DNA of 5,992 nt from a bacterium (GTDB lineage: Bacteria; UBP15; UBA6099; DSWB01): NCBI GenBank assembly GCA_020061125.1, contig JAGUYV010000372.1, forward strand, positions 1-5,992. The letters run 5' to 3'. Position numbers and translations under genes: made by a program. The notes beneath the pieces were generated by a model. It saw only the letters and a program-made list of their open reading frames with translations, searched no databases and was not told where the DNA came from. Every line of letters starts with the position of its first letter. Within the stretch, counting starts at the first letter, position 1. Of this stretch, positions 1 through 5,198 are shown piece after piece.

Positions 1-1
1 A

Positions 2-151
2 CTCTGGAGCACGCTCCTGTGCTTCGACACCCGCCCGGACACCGCGGCCGCGGCACTGGACCTGTGCAACGCCATGGCGCGCGATCTGCCATGCCAGCGC
101 CTTTGTTTCGATAAAAACGCCGGACCCTGGAGGCTGCTCCATGACGAATGA
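2..151 (+). CDS. C-terminal end of a protein, possibly an HPr-kinase-like enzyme of the peptide cassette (5' truncated by window)
   Basis: An open frame enters from the left edge and stops at TGA 149-151, giving the last 49 residues of a protein (it begins LWSTLLCFDTRPDT and ends GPWRLLHDE). The Ala-rich helix, a Pro-Cys turn and then a short strand with a final Trp-Arg-Leu-Leu look like the end of the HPr kinase/phosphorylase-like proteins often encoded beside PqqD and radical SAM genes in peptide-maturation cassettes. The Walker A region and catalytic residues would lie outside the window, so the family call is inference from a weak C-terminal resemblance plus context. That the frame is coding is better supported: codon usage matches the neighbours, and its stop overlaps the start of the PqqD gene by 11 nt (141-151), a classic translational-coupling arrangement. 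It could instead be another cassette protein such as a nucleotidyltransferase. Confidence 0.6.
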   Translation, partial: LWSTLLCFDTRPDTAAAALDLCNAMARDLPCQRLCFDKNAGPWRLLHDE

Positions 152-416
152 CTCTCTTGTTGTGAAACGGAATCCCCAGGTGGCGTGGCGCGAACTCGAC
201 GGCAAAATCATGCTCGTGACGCCCGCCGACGCCATGCTGCACCTGCTCAACGACACCGGATCGTTTCTCTGGAAACAGCTCGACGCTCCGCGCGCGGCCA
301 ACGACCTGGCCGCGGCGCTCTGCGCCGAATTCGAGGTGGATGAAGACACCGCGCGCGGCGATGTGCGCGAATTCATTCAGGAAATTCTCGGCAAAAACAT
401 GCTTGAAAGGGCCTGA
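141..416 (+). CDS. PqqD family RiPP leader-binding protein (RRE domain)
   Basis: This 91-residue protein fits the full length of the PqqD family. The visible family pattern is an N-terminal 'VxRNPxVxWRELDGKIMLV' type strand pair (about residues 7-26), the LHLLNDTGSFLW segment (33-44), then a winged-helix-like helical half with an acidic FEVDEDTARGDV stretch and a terminal helix ending LERA. Family members have no catalytic activity. They bind the leader of a precursor peptide and hand it to the partner radical SAM enzyme. The start at ATG 141 is supported by GGAGG at 129-133, 7 nt upstream. The gene overlaps the preceding frame by 11 nt and is followed after 10 nt by the radical SAM gene, so all three are probably cotranscribed. 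It is a stand-alone PqqD, not fused to the radical SAM enzyme. It is not necessarily involved in PQQ synthesis: no PqqA-like peptide is seen and the adjacent small peptide is of another type. Confidence 0.9.
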   Translation: MTNDSLVVKRNPQVAWRELDGKIMLVTPADAMLHLLNDTGSFLWKQLDAPRAANDLAAALCAEFEVDEDTARGDVREFIQEILGKNMLERA

Positions 417-426
417 TCCGCAACCC

Positions 427-1470
427 ATGGGCCGCCTCTACGGACAGCTCCAGGACGCTGCGCGCGCCAGCCTCACCCCGTTCGACACCATGTTCGAGGT
501 CACCCGGCGCTGCAACCTGCGCTGCGCGCATTGCTACAACCCGCCGGACCGCACGGCGGCGGAGATGGACACCGCACAGGCATGCGCTGCACTCGACAAG
601 ATCGCAGCCGCGGGCGGATTCATGCTCACCTTCACCGGCGGCGAGGCCATGTGCCGCCCGGATTTTCTGGACATCGCGGCTCACGCCCGCTCCCTGGGCT
701 TCGCCGTGACTCTCATCAGCAACGGAACCCTCATCACCGCAGAGGCCGCGCGCCGCATGGCCGCGCTCGGGTTCGCCGATGTGGGCGTAACCCTTTACGG
801 CGCGCGCCCCGGCCCGCACGAGGCCGTGACCCGCACCCCGGGATCCCACGAAAAATCCCTGCGCGGCATTCAAAACATCCTCGACGCGGGCCTGCACGCA
901 ACCCTGCGCTCGGTGATCATGAAACCCAACCGGGGCGAACACGAGGCGCTCGTCCAATTCGCCGCGGACCGAGGCATGCGCCAGCTCATAGATGTGCATG
1001 TCTCGCCCCGCCAGGATTCGGACCCGGCCCCCGTGGAACTTCAGTTGCCGGAAGAGGATCTCGAACCCCTGTACGCGGATCCGCGCCTGAACCTGTCTTT
1101 CGCGGGTCTGCCCCGCACCGGGCCGCCCCGGCCCGATTGCGATGCGGGCCGCAGCGTGTGCGCCGTCTGCCCGGACGGAACCGTGTACCCGTGCATCCAG
1201 TTGCCCGTGTCCCTGGGCAATATCGTTCAGCAATCCTTTGACGAGATCTGGAACGGCCCGTCGGCGCGGGATCTGCGCGAACTCATGGCCGGTCCGCTGC
1301 CCGAATGCAGCGCTTGCGCCCTGGGCGGCTATTGCCTTCGGTGCAGCGGCGTTGCGTTTCTTGAAGGGCGCGGCCTGCTCGGGCCCTCGCCAAGCGCGTG
1401 CCAGGGCGCGCGCGTCATTGCGCGGCTCCTGGGGCATGGACACGCCGCAACGGATGCTGTAAAATCATAA
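427..1470 (+). CDS. Radical SAM/SPASM peptide-maturase
   Basis: The 347-residue enzyme has the CX3CX2C motif (C29, C33, C36) that binds the [4Fe-4S] cluster cleaving S-adenosylmethionine, followed by GGE at 71-73, a SAM-contact motif. The C-terminus is a SPASM domain with cysteines at 238, 245, 248, 256, 294, 297, 303, 306 and 325, including CDAG, PDGTVYPC and a CX2CX5CX2C block. These should hold two auxiliary Fe-S clusters. Family members make carbon-sulfur or carbon-carbon crosslinks, or epimerise or decarboxylate, on ribosomal peptides; the exact chemistry cannot be read here. The likely substrate is the 55-residue peptide encoded 10 nt downstream, delivered by the PqqD protein upstream. 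I chose ATG 427, which lies 10 nt after the pqqD-like stop. The same frame is open back to an ATG at 340, but that adds 29 residues lying almost entirely inside the PqqD gene and unlike the family. The nearest SD-like AAAGGG (406-411) is rather distant, so translation may be coupled. Confidence 0.93.
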   Translation: MGRLYGQLQDAARASLTPFDTMFEVTRRCNLRCAHCYNPPDRTAAEMDTAQACAALDKIAAAGGFMLTFTGGEAMCRPDFLDIAAHARSLGFAVTLISNGTLITAEAARRMAALGFADVGVTLYGARPGPHEAVTRTPGSHEKSLRGIQNILDAGLHATLRSVIMKPNRGEHEALVQFAADRGMRQLIDVHVSPRQDSDPAPVELQLPEEDLEPLYADPRLNLSFAGLPRTGPPRPDCDAGRSVCAVCPDGTVYPCIQLPVSLGNIVQQSFDEIWNGPSARDLRELMAGPLPECSACALGGYCLRCSGVAFLEGRGLLGPSPSACQGARVIARLLGHGHAATDAVKS

Positions 1471-1480
1471 GGGACGGATT

Positions 1481-1648
1481 ATGAGCGAAGACAAAGACAA
1501 ACAAACCGGCCGCAAGCCGTACGCAAAACCCGCGGTGGAGTCCGAACGCATTTTCGAGACCACTGCGCTCGCATGCGGCAAATGCGGCAATCCGCAGCAG
1601 GTCACATTTGGCGGCGCCTGCGCGCGTGGGAAACCCGTCACATCCTGA
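1481..1648 (+). CDS. Putative RiPP precursor peptide, 55 aa, Cys-containing core
   Basis: A short frame begins at ATG 1481 and ends at TGA 1646-1648, encoding 55 residues. It has a strong ribosome site, AAGGGA at 1469-1474, overlapping the radical SAM stop and about 6 nt from the ATG. Residues 1-16 are polar and charged. The stretch KPYAKPAVESERIFETTAL (12-30) follows a pattern typical of leaders in PqqD/radical SAM cassettes: K-x-Y-x-x-P-x-V, acidic residues, then ETxAL. ACGKCG (31-36) follows directly, then a Gln/Thr/Gly stretch, a third cysteine at 47 and a short basic tail ending KPVTS. Position, length, leader/core layout and Cys placement all point to the substrate of the upstream enzyme, which would modify C32, C35 and/or C47 or nearby residues. 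Modification type, cleavage site and biological activity are unknown. No dedicated protease or transporter is visible in the window. Confidence 0.8.
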   Translation: MSEDKDKQTGRKPYAKPAVESERIFETTALACGKCGNPQQVTFGGACARGKPVTS

Positions 1649-1736
1649 TATTCCCCAAAAACAGAATTTGATGCCCCGTGCTGTGTTACAGCAATGTGGC
1701 TTGAATTTTCCAATTTCTTTCCGCTCTTGTTCCTAA

Positions 1737-1840
1737 CCTGCTTTTATCCTGCCTATCCTGCAAAACAATTCGGAGGCCCGCGCGGCGAACAACCCAGTCA
1801 AGCGAGGCTCCGCGCCCGGACAGCGAAGTGTTGCCGCGCG
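1737..1840. repeat. Long direct repeat, copy A
   Basis: This segment recurs at 2047-2159 in the same orientation. It is built from an 18-nt block (1737-1754), a 35-nt block (1755-1789), a 23-nt variable spacer (1790-1812) and a 28-nt block (1813-1840). The three blocks are identical to copy B by eye (81 matched positions), and the spacers are equal in length but only about 13 of 23 positions agree. Copy A lacks a 9-nt TCCTGC-type unit present in copy B. No open frame or transposase accompanies it, so it looks like a small dispersed intergenic element rather than an insertion sequence. Confidence 0.85.
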
Positions 1841-1880
1841 ATACCTGGGAGCGGCGGGGTGCGGTGACCCCGCCCTGCAA
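1830..1880. repeat. Tandem hairpin unit, copy 1
   Basis: The unit starts GTTGCCGCGCGATAC and contains a perfect 8-bp hairpin: GGCGGGGT (1853-1860), loop GCGGTG, ACCCCGCC (1867-1874), followed by CTGCAA. It partly overlaps the end of repeat copy A. A sister unit with the same order follows about 87 nt later. No T-run follows on either strand, so it does not look like a standard intrinsic terminator. A REP-like or RNA-level structural role is possible. Confidence 0.75.
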
Positions 1881-1917
1881 TCTTCGAGTTGCTTTAAAGC
1901 GAAGCCGTCGGAGGGGC

Positions 1918-1967
1918 GTTGCGGCGCGTTACAAATTACGGCGCGGTTCGGCGACCGCGCCCTACAA
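1918..1967. repeat. Tandem hairpin unit, copy 2
   Basis: The unit starts GTTGCGGCGCGTTAC and contains the hairpin GGCGCGGT (1940-1947), loop TCGGCG, ACCGCGCC (1954-1961), followed by CTACAA. Its architecture matches the unit at 1830-1880. The fifth stem base is C instead of G and its partner is G instead of C, so pairing is kept. Between the two units is a 10-nt palindrome GCTTTAAAGC (1891-1900). The stretch from 1968 to 2046 after this unit has no further feature that I can see. Confidence 0.75.
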
Positions 1968-2046
1968 AACCGGCGATGCTAATTGGCTAACCTGCTTGTT
2001 TGAAATAATGCCTTTGAGTCGCTTGCTCATTCTTCTGATTATTTAT

Positions 2047-2159
2047 CCTGCTTTTATCCTGCCTGTCCTGCCCATCCTGCAAAACAATTCGGAGGCCCGC
2101 GCGGCGAAAAAATCCCTCAAGCAATGCTTGACGCCCGGACAGCGAAGTGTTGCCGCGCG
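2047..2159. repeat. Long direct repeat, copy B, abutting the lipoprotein stop codon
   Basis: This is the second copy of the element at 1737-1840: 2047-2064 matches 1737-1754, 2074-2108 matches 1755-1789, and 2132-2159 matches 1813-1840. Nine extra bases at 2065-2073 add one more TCCTGCC-like unit. TCCTG occurs at 2046, 2057, 2066 and 2075 (spacing 11, 9, 9). The copy ends exactly where the minus-strand lipoprotein gene stops (TAA on the minus strand, 2160-2162). The TTAC at the junction also resembles the continuation of the repeat unit seen at 1918-1932, so the element may have supplied the stop. Confidence 0.85.
2107..2131 (-). terminator. Possible weak intrinsic terminator of the minus-strand lipoprotein operon
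   Basis: Read on the minus strand, TCAAGC (2131-2126), loop ATT and GCTTGA (2122-2117) form a 6-bp stem, followed after GGGA by six T residues (2112-2107). It lies 29 nt past the lipoprotein stop. The stem is short, only half GC, and separated from the T-run by 4 nt, so efficiency is doubtful. It sits in the one part of repeat copy B that differs from copy A. Confidence 0.4.
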
Positions 2160-2642
2160 TTACTTCATCGGCTCGACGGTGTCAATTTTCAGCTTGAGGA
2201 ACAGCTCGCCCGGCTTGAGCTTGCCCGCGGCCAGGTCGAGCAGGTCGCTCTTTTTGGCGGTGACTTTCATGATCGGTTCGCCGCCGCCCAGGCACACCAC
2301 CGTGGCGGTGTCGCGGGTGAAGCCGCCGAGCAGGCCCAGCAGTTCGCCCAGCTCGGCCTCAAACTGGGCGTCGTACCGGTCCGCGTTCGAAACCTCATAG
2401 GCGTAGTGCAGATTGCCGTCGTATTCCATGACCAGGTCCGGGTCGTATCCCTGTTTTTTGAGCGCGGCCTTGACTCCGTCCAGGGGGTAGGGGTTGAAGT
2501 CCGCGGCGTCCGCGGCCTGTTGCTTTTCCGCGGCTTTTTTGGCCGTTTCCTCGCCGCCCTTTTTCTTACTGCAGCCGTTGAACCCGGCGGTGAGCGCCAG
2601 GCACGCCAGCAGGATTGCTATGCCGGTCAGATGTTTTCTCAT
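2160..2642 (-). CDS. Predicted outer-membrane-type lipoprotein of unknown function
   Basis: This 160-residue protein starts with MRKHL, a hydrophobic segment (about 7-20) and a likely lipobox ending in C24 (FNGC). The -3 Phe is unusual. A second candidate, LLAC at C14, matches the lipobox better but leaves a very short hydrophobic core. The residue after C24 is Ser, which in enterobacteria favours outer-membrane sorting. A Lys/Glu/Ala/Gln-rich linker (25-46) precedes a compact domain from about 48 to 160 with YPLDGVKAALKKQGYDPDL, a Gly-rich turn (CLGGGEP) and a C-terminal strand-rich end. I do not recognise the domain. GGGAG at 2652-2656, 9 nt upstream, supports the start. It is the second gene of an operon, 16 nt after the stop of the 552-residue exported protein, so the two may act together at the cell envelope. 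Confidence 0.8.
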   Translation of the reverse strand: MRKHLTGIAILLACLALTAGFNGCSKKKGGEETAKKAAEKQQAADAADFNPYPLDGVKAALKKQGYDPDLVMEYDGNLHYAYEVSNADRYDAQFEAELGELLGLLGGFTRDTATVVCLGGGEPIMKVTAKKSDLLDLAAGKLKPGELFLKLKIDTVEPMK

Positions 2643-2658
2643 GGTGTGACGCTCCCGT

Positions 2659-4317
2659 TCAGTGGTATTTTTTCAGGTGCGCGGGCGTTTCTTTTTTCTT
2701 GAAAAGGCTCTTGGCCCACTCGTAAAGGTCCGGCTCTTTCTTCTTTTCCTTGATCTGGTGGTACTCTCCGGATTTCTTGTCGAAGGCGTACTTGATCTTC
2801 TGTCCCGGGCGCGTGGGGTCGTCGCGCTCGATCACATGCGGCGACTCGTTGATCTCGGAGATGTGCATTTTGCGGCCTTCGAGATTCATGTCCGGGTTGT
2901 TGACCAGATCGTCGCGGGTTTTGCCCAGTGTGGCGATGACCAGAGCGGGCTTGGTCATGGCCTCGAATGTACTCTGCACCATTTCGCCCGTGCCCTTGAT
3001 GGGCACATAATCCGCGACCTTGCCGAGAAGATGGCCCGCGATGTGCAGGGCCTTGATCTGATCCGCCTGCTGGCCCGTGATGTCGCCCTTTTCGCGCAGG
3101 GCCTTCAGCTTCTGGCTCTTGTCCTTGAGATCCTTGTACGCATTCTGCATGCCCTCGATGTTTTCCTTGATTTCCAGGGCGCTCTTCCCGGTGTCGTACA
3201 CCTTCTTGACGGTCTCCATGTCCTCAATGGCTTTCTCGAACTTGTTGACGGCGTAATCTTTTGACACGCCCATGGCGCCGTCAACCGCGGCCTCGCCCGC
3301 TTGGGTGTTGCCCAGTTTGCCGGACACATATTCCTTGACGCCGTCCACGAATCCGGTTTCCTTTTCGAGCGGCGCTTTCTTCTGCTTGATTTCCGCGGAC
3401 ACGCGCTCGATTTGCTTGTCTGCATTGTCCACGAACTGGCGCGCGGCCTGTTCGCGCACATAGGGGTCGTTCATCTCGCGGATGTCCTGCACGAGTTTTT
3501 CGTGGGCAAAGTCTTTGGGCGCGGACTCGAACGCGGCGTTGACCGCGGCCTTGGCCTCGGTGGCCTGGGCCGAGCGCTCCACGCGCTCCGCGGCCTTGGG
3601 ATCCTCGAGGGTTTTGTTCGCTCGCTTCAAATCCGACTCATCCAGTTCCGCGAATTTCTTGTCAATGTGCGCCTGCAGCTCCTTGTCCGTCATCTTGAGC
3701 AGCTTGTCCTCGGGGATGCCGCTGATCAGCGCCTCGAGGGCCGCCTCTTTCTGGGCCTGGGTAAGGTCTTTGAATTCCACGGCTTTTTTGAGATCGCCGC
3801 CCGAGCCGGACACGCGCCATCCCAGGTTTCCCCCGCTGTAAGACACCGATCCGGTACCTTTTTTCACATTGCCGGATACGCTTGCGCCCAGGGAAATGTT
3901 TTTGGAGTCCGAGCCGGAATAGGTCTGGCCGCCGTGAGTGGCGGTCCATGACCAGGACAAAGCCTCGCCCAGGGACATGGAACCGTCCACGGCGCCGGTT
4001 TTGGGGTCATAGGAGCCGGAGCAGCCCGAGCCTTTCATGGACACCCTGCCCGTGACCCGCGCGCCATCGTTTGTTCCGGAGAACGAACCGGAGCCGGAGA
4101 ACGAGCACGAGAACGATCCGCCCTCGGCATCCACGGTGAAAGAGATGGAGCCGGAGCCGGAGCCGTTCATGCCCTCGGTGGTTTGCGTGCCGCTCCAGGA
4201 CCCGCTGTAGGATCCTTTAGTCGCGCCCGCGGCCGTGTGCGGACCCTGTCCCGCAACCAGCGCCAGCGCCACAGCCAATGCAACAACAAAAACGCCCGTC
4301 CTGCGAATTGCGCTCAT
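2659..4317 (-). CDS. Exported protein with Gly/Ser-rich beta domain and long helical region, unknown function
   Basis: This 552-residue protein has an N-terminal Sec signal peptide: MSAIRR, a hydrophobic stretch at about 9-23, and probable cleavage after AGA at about 32. Residues about 33-175 are rich in Gly, Ser, Thr and aromatic residues with alternating strand-like patterns (GSYSGSWSG, SFSCSFSGSGSFSG, VSYSGGNLGW) and only two cysteines (71, 99), which could pair outside the cytoplasm. From about 184 to 425 the sequence is charged, Ala/Lys/Glu-rich and mostly helical, with coiled-coil-like stretches. A Gly-containing, less polar segment (about 426-466) follows, then a Lys-rich C-terminus with a short EWAKSLF helix. 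I do not recognise the family. The start at 4317 is chosen because the signal peptide begins there and a G-rich SD-like run (4324-4330) precedes it. The same frame is open to a TTG at 4392, but that TTG is part of the -35 element of the promoter. The lipoprotein gene follows 16 nt downstream. Confidence 0.82.
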   Translation of the reverse strand: MSAIRRTGVFVVALAVALALVAGQGPHTAAGATKGSYSGSWSGTQTTEGMNGSGSGSISFTVDAEGGSFSCSFSGSGSFSGTNDGARVTGRVSMKGSGCSGSYDPKTGAVDGSMSLGEALSWSWTATHGGQTYSGSDSKNISLGASVSGNVKKGTGSVSYSGGNLGWRVSGSGGDLKKAVEFKDLTQAQKEAALEALISGIPEDKLLKMTDKELQAHIDKKFAELDESDLKRANKTLEDPKAAERVERSAQATEAKAAVNAAFESAPKDFAHEKLVQDIREMNDPYVREQAARQFVDNADKQIERVSAEIKQKKAPLEKETGFVDGVKEYVSGKLGNTQAGEAAVDGAMGVSKDYAVNKFEKAIEDMETVKKVYDTGKSALEIKENIEGMQNAYKDLKDKSQKLKALREKGDITGQQADQIKALHIAGHLLGKVADYVPIKGTGEMVQSTFEAMTKPALVIATLGKTRDDLVNNPDMNLEGRKMHISEINESPHVIERDDPTRPGQKIKYAFDKKSGEYHQIKEKKKEPDLYEWAKSLFKKKETPAHLKKYH

Positions 4318-4323
4318 GTCGCG

Positions 4324-4330
4324 CCCCCCC
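4324..4330 (-). promoter_or_regulatory. G-rich SD-like ribosome site that helps fix the start at 4317
   Basis: Seven consecutive G on the minus strand lie 6 nt before the ATG at 4317-4315. This is a plausible, though not canonical, pairing site for the 16S tail, and it agrees with the signal peptide starting there. Confidence 0.5.
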
Positions 4331-4364
4331 AAGGTTGAATGTCCTGCAAGATATATTGTTTGGA

Positions 4365-4392
4365 ATAATATTTTATTGCAGAAATTTGTCAA
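4365..4392 (-). promoter_or_regulatory. Sigma70-type promoter of the exported protein/lipoprotein operon
   Basis: On the minus strand, a perfect TTGACA -35 (4392-4387) is followed by a 16-nt AT-rich spacer and TATTAT (4370-4365), five of six matches to the -10 consensus. Transcription would begin near 4358, leaving a leader of about 40 nt before the ATG at 4317. The region is conspicuously AT-rich compared with its surroundings. A 7-bp inverted repeat (GAAATTT 4381-4387, AAATTTC 4397-4403) overlaps the -35 and could be an operator, though this is speculative. Confidence 0.75.
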
Positions 4393-4463
4393 AAGAAAAT
4401 TTCAAGATCAATGCCGGTCGGCGCTCGGGCGGGCGTTTTTTCACAGACGCACAGGAATTGCCG

Positions 4464-5123
4464 TCACTGTGCTGCCGCGCCGCGCTTGAGCAGGGCGCTC
4501 AATTCCAGGGCGCGGTTCATGTGCGCGGAGGCCGAGTGCAGGCCCATGGGGTCTTCCTTGATCCCGATGCGGATGCTTTTGTCGAACAGGCCCGAGCCTT
4601 GCGGGCTGGCCACTGCGGCCGCGCCCAGCGGGCTGATGCAGTGATGCACGCTTGTGGGGATCATCTCCAGGGTGAGGAATGTGGCGATGTGGCCCAGGTG
4701 CGTGGTCTCGAACCCGCCGTGGCGGCCCCAGGCCACGGCCGCGCTCACGCCCACCTTGTTTTTCATGGCCCCGCGCTTGAGGTTCCCGAACACGAACACG
4801 CGGCACCGGTCCAGAAAACTGGCCATGTGCCCGCTGGTGCGCATGAAGTACACGGGCGTGGCCAGCACGATGATGTCCGCGGCTTCCATTTTCTCAAAGA
4901 TCATCTGTGCGTCGTCGTCCAGGGCGCAGTATTTGCCCGGCTCCTGCTTGCGCACGCAGAAGTTGCAGTGCACGCACCCGCCCGTTTCAAGCTGCGACAG
5001 GTGCACGGCTTCGGCGCTCACACCGGGCTTGTTGCTCACCGCGTCCAGCATGATGTCCAGCAGCGCTTCCACATTGCCTTTCTTGACCGGGCTGCCCGAT
5101 ATGCCAAGCACTTTGTAATCCAT
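4464..5123 (-). CDS. Flavodoxin-fold NADPH-dependent FMN reductase / iron-sulfur flavoprotein family
   Basis: The 219-residue protein opens MDYKVLGISGSPVKKGNVEA. The GSP-x-K-x-GN loop (about residues 9-17) is the FMN-phosphate-binding motif of the NADPH-dependent FMN reductase/flavodoxin-like family. A cysteine cluster follows at C50, C53, C56 and C66 (CX2CX2CX9C), the compact motif that binds [4Fe-4S] in archaeal and anaerobic iron-sulfur flavoproteins, although the last spacing here is somewhat long. ADIIVLATPVYFMRTSGHMASFLDR (about 82-106) is the family's second flavin-contact and dimer segment. Cytoplasmic electron transfer or quinone/oxygen reduction is likely; the partner is unknown. 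AGGAGG at 5136-5131 is 7 nt from the ATG at 5123 but only 1 nt from a TTG two codons upstream, so 5123 is preferred. It lies 75 nt downstream of the MaoC-like gene on the same strand. I see no convincing separate promoter or terminator. Confidence 0.88.
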   Translation of the reverse strand: MDYKVLGISGSPVKKGNVEALLDIMLDAVSNKPGVSAEAVHLSQLETGGCVHCNFCVRKQEPGKYCALDDDAQMIFEKMEAADIIVLATPVYFMRTSGHMASFLDRCRVFVFGNLKRGAMKNKVGVSAAVAWGRHGGFETTHLGHIATFLTLEMIPTSVHHCISPLGAAAVASPQGSGLFDKSIRIGIKEDPMGLHSASAHMNRALELSALLKRGAAAQ

Positions 5124-5130
5124 GTCCAAT

Positions 5131-5136
5131 CCTCCT
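5131..5136 (-). promoter_or_regulatory. Ribosome site deciding the reductase start
   Basis: AGGAGG on the minus strand (CCTCCT on plus) lies 7 nt upstream of ATG 5123-5121 and 1 nt upstream of TTG 5129-5127. The spacing selects the ATG. Confidence 0.8.
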
Positions 5137-5198
5137 GAATGCGAATGGGCGGGTCTATCTCAATTTATGATACCACATTTCGACGCCGTGGCGATTCG

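Noticed and set aside
340-426. Upstream ATG extending the radical SAM protein by 29 residues
   Set aside because: The extension lies inside the PqqD gene in another frame, has no SD, and does not resemble the family N-terminus. ATG 427 fits better.
373-1443. A 356-codon open frame on the minus strand opposite the radical SAM gene
   Set aside because: It mirrors a clear radical SAM/SPASM gene in GC-rich DNA; its translation is Arg/Ala/Gly-rich with no recognisable motif.
1679-1693. Hairpin TGCTGT-GTT-ACAGCA after the precursor gene as a terminator
   Set aside because: The stem is only 6 bp and no T-run follows directly (only a diffuse T-rich stretch from 1701), so it is not a convincing intrinsic terminator.
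1465-1713. Minus-strand frame opposite the precursor peptide
   Set aside because: No SD or family features; the plus-strand peptide has an SD, operon spacing and a typical leader.
1737-2159. CRISPR array or insertion sequence in the repeat region
   Set aside because: Only two long copies 310 nt apart with complex internal structure, no regular spacers, no cas gene, no transposase and no terminal inverted repeats.
1828-2400. Plus-strand open frames (1828-2400 and 2124-2702) across the repeats and lipoprotein
   Set aside because: They cross the repeat elements and the antisense of the lipoprotein gene, and their compositions are Arg/Ser- or Val/Gly-rich shadows.
4421-4440. GC-rich tract followed by six T on the plus strand as a terminator
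   Set aside because: The tract cannot form a stable stem with itself (the GGGCGGGCG part lacks a complement), and no plus-strand gene lies upstream to terminate.
5137-5198. Separate promoter for the reductase gene in the 75-nt gap
   Set aside because: TATCAT is present on the minus strand but the only TTGACG-like -35 is 24 nt away; too far for a convincing promoter.
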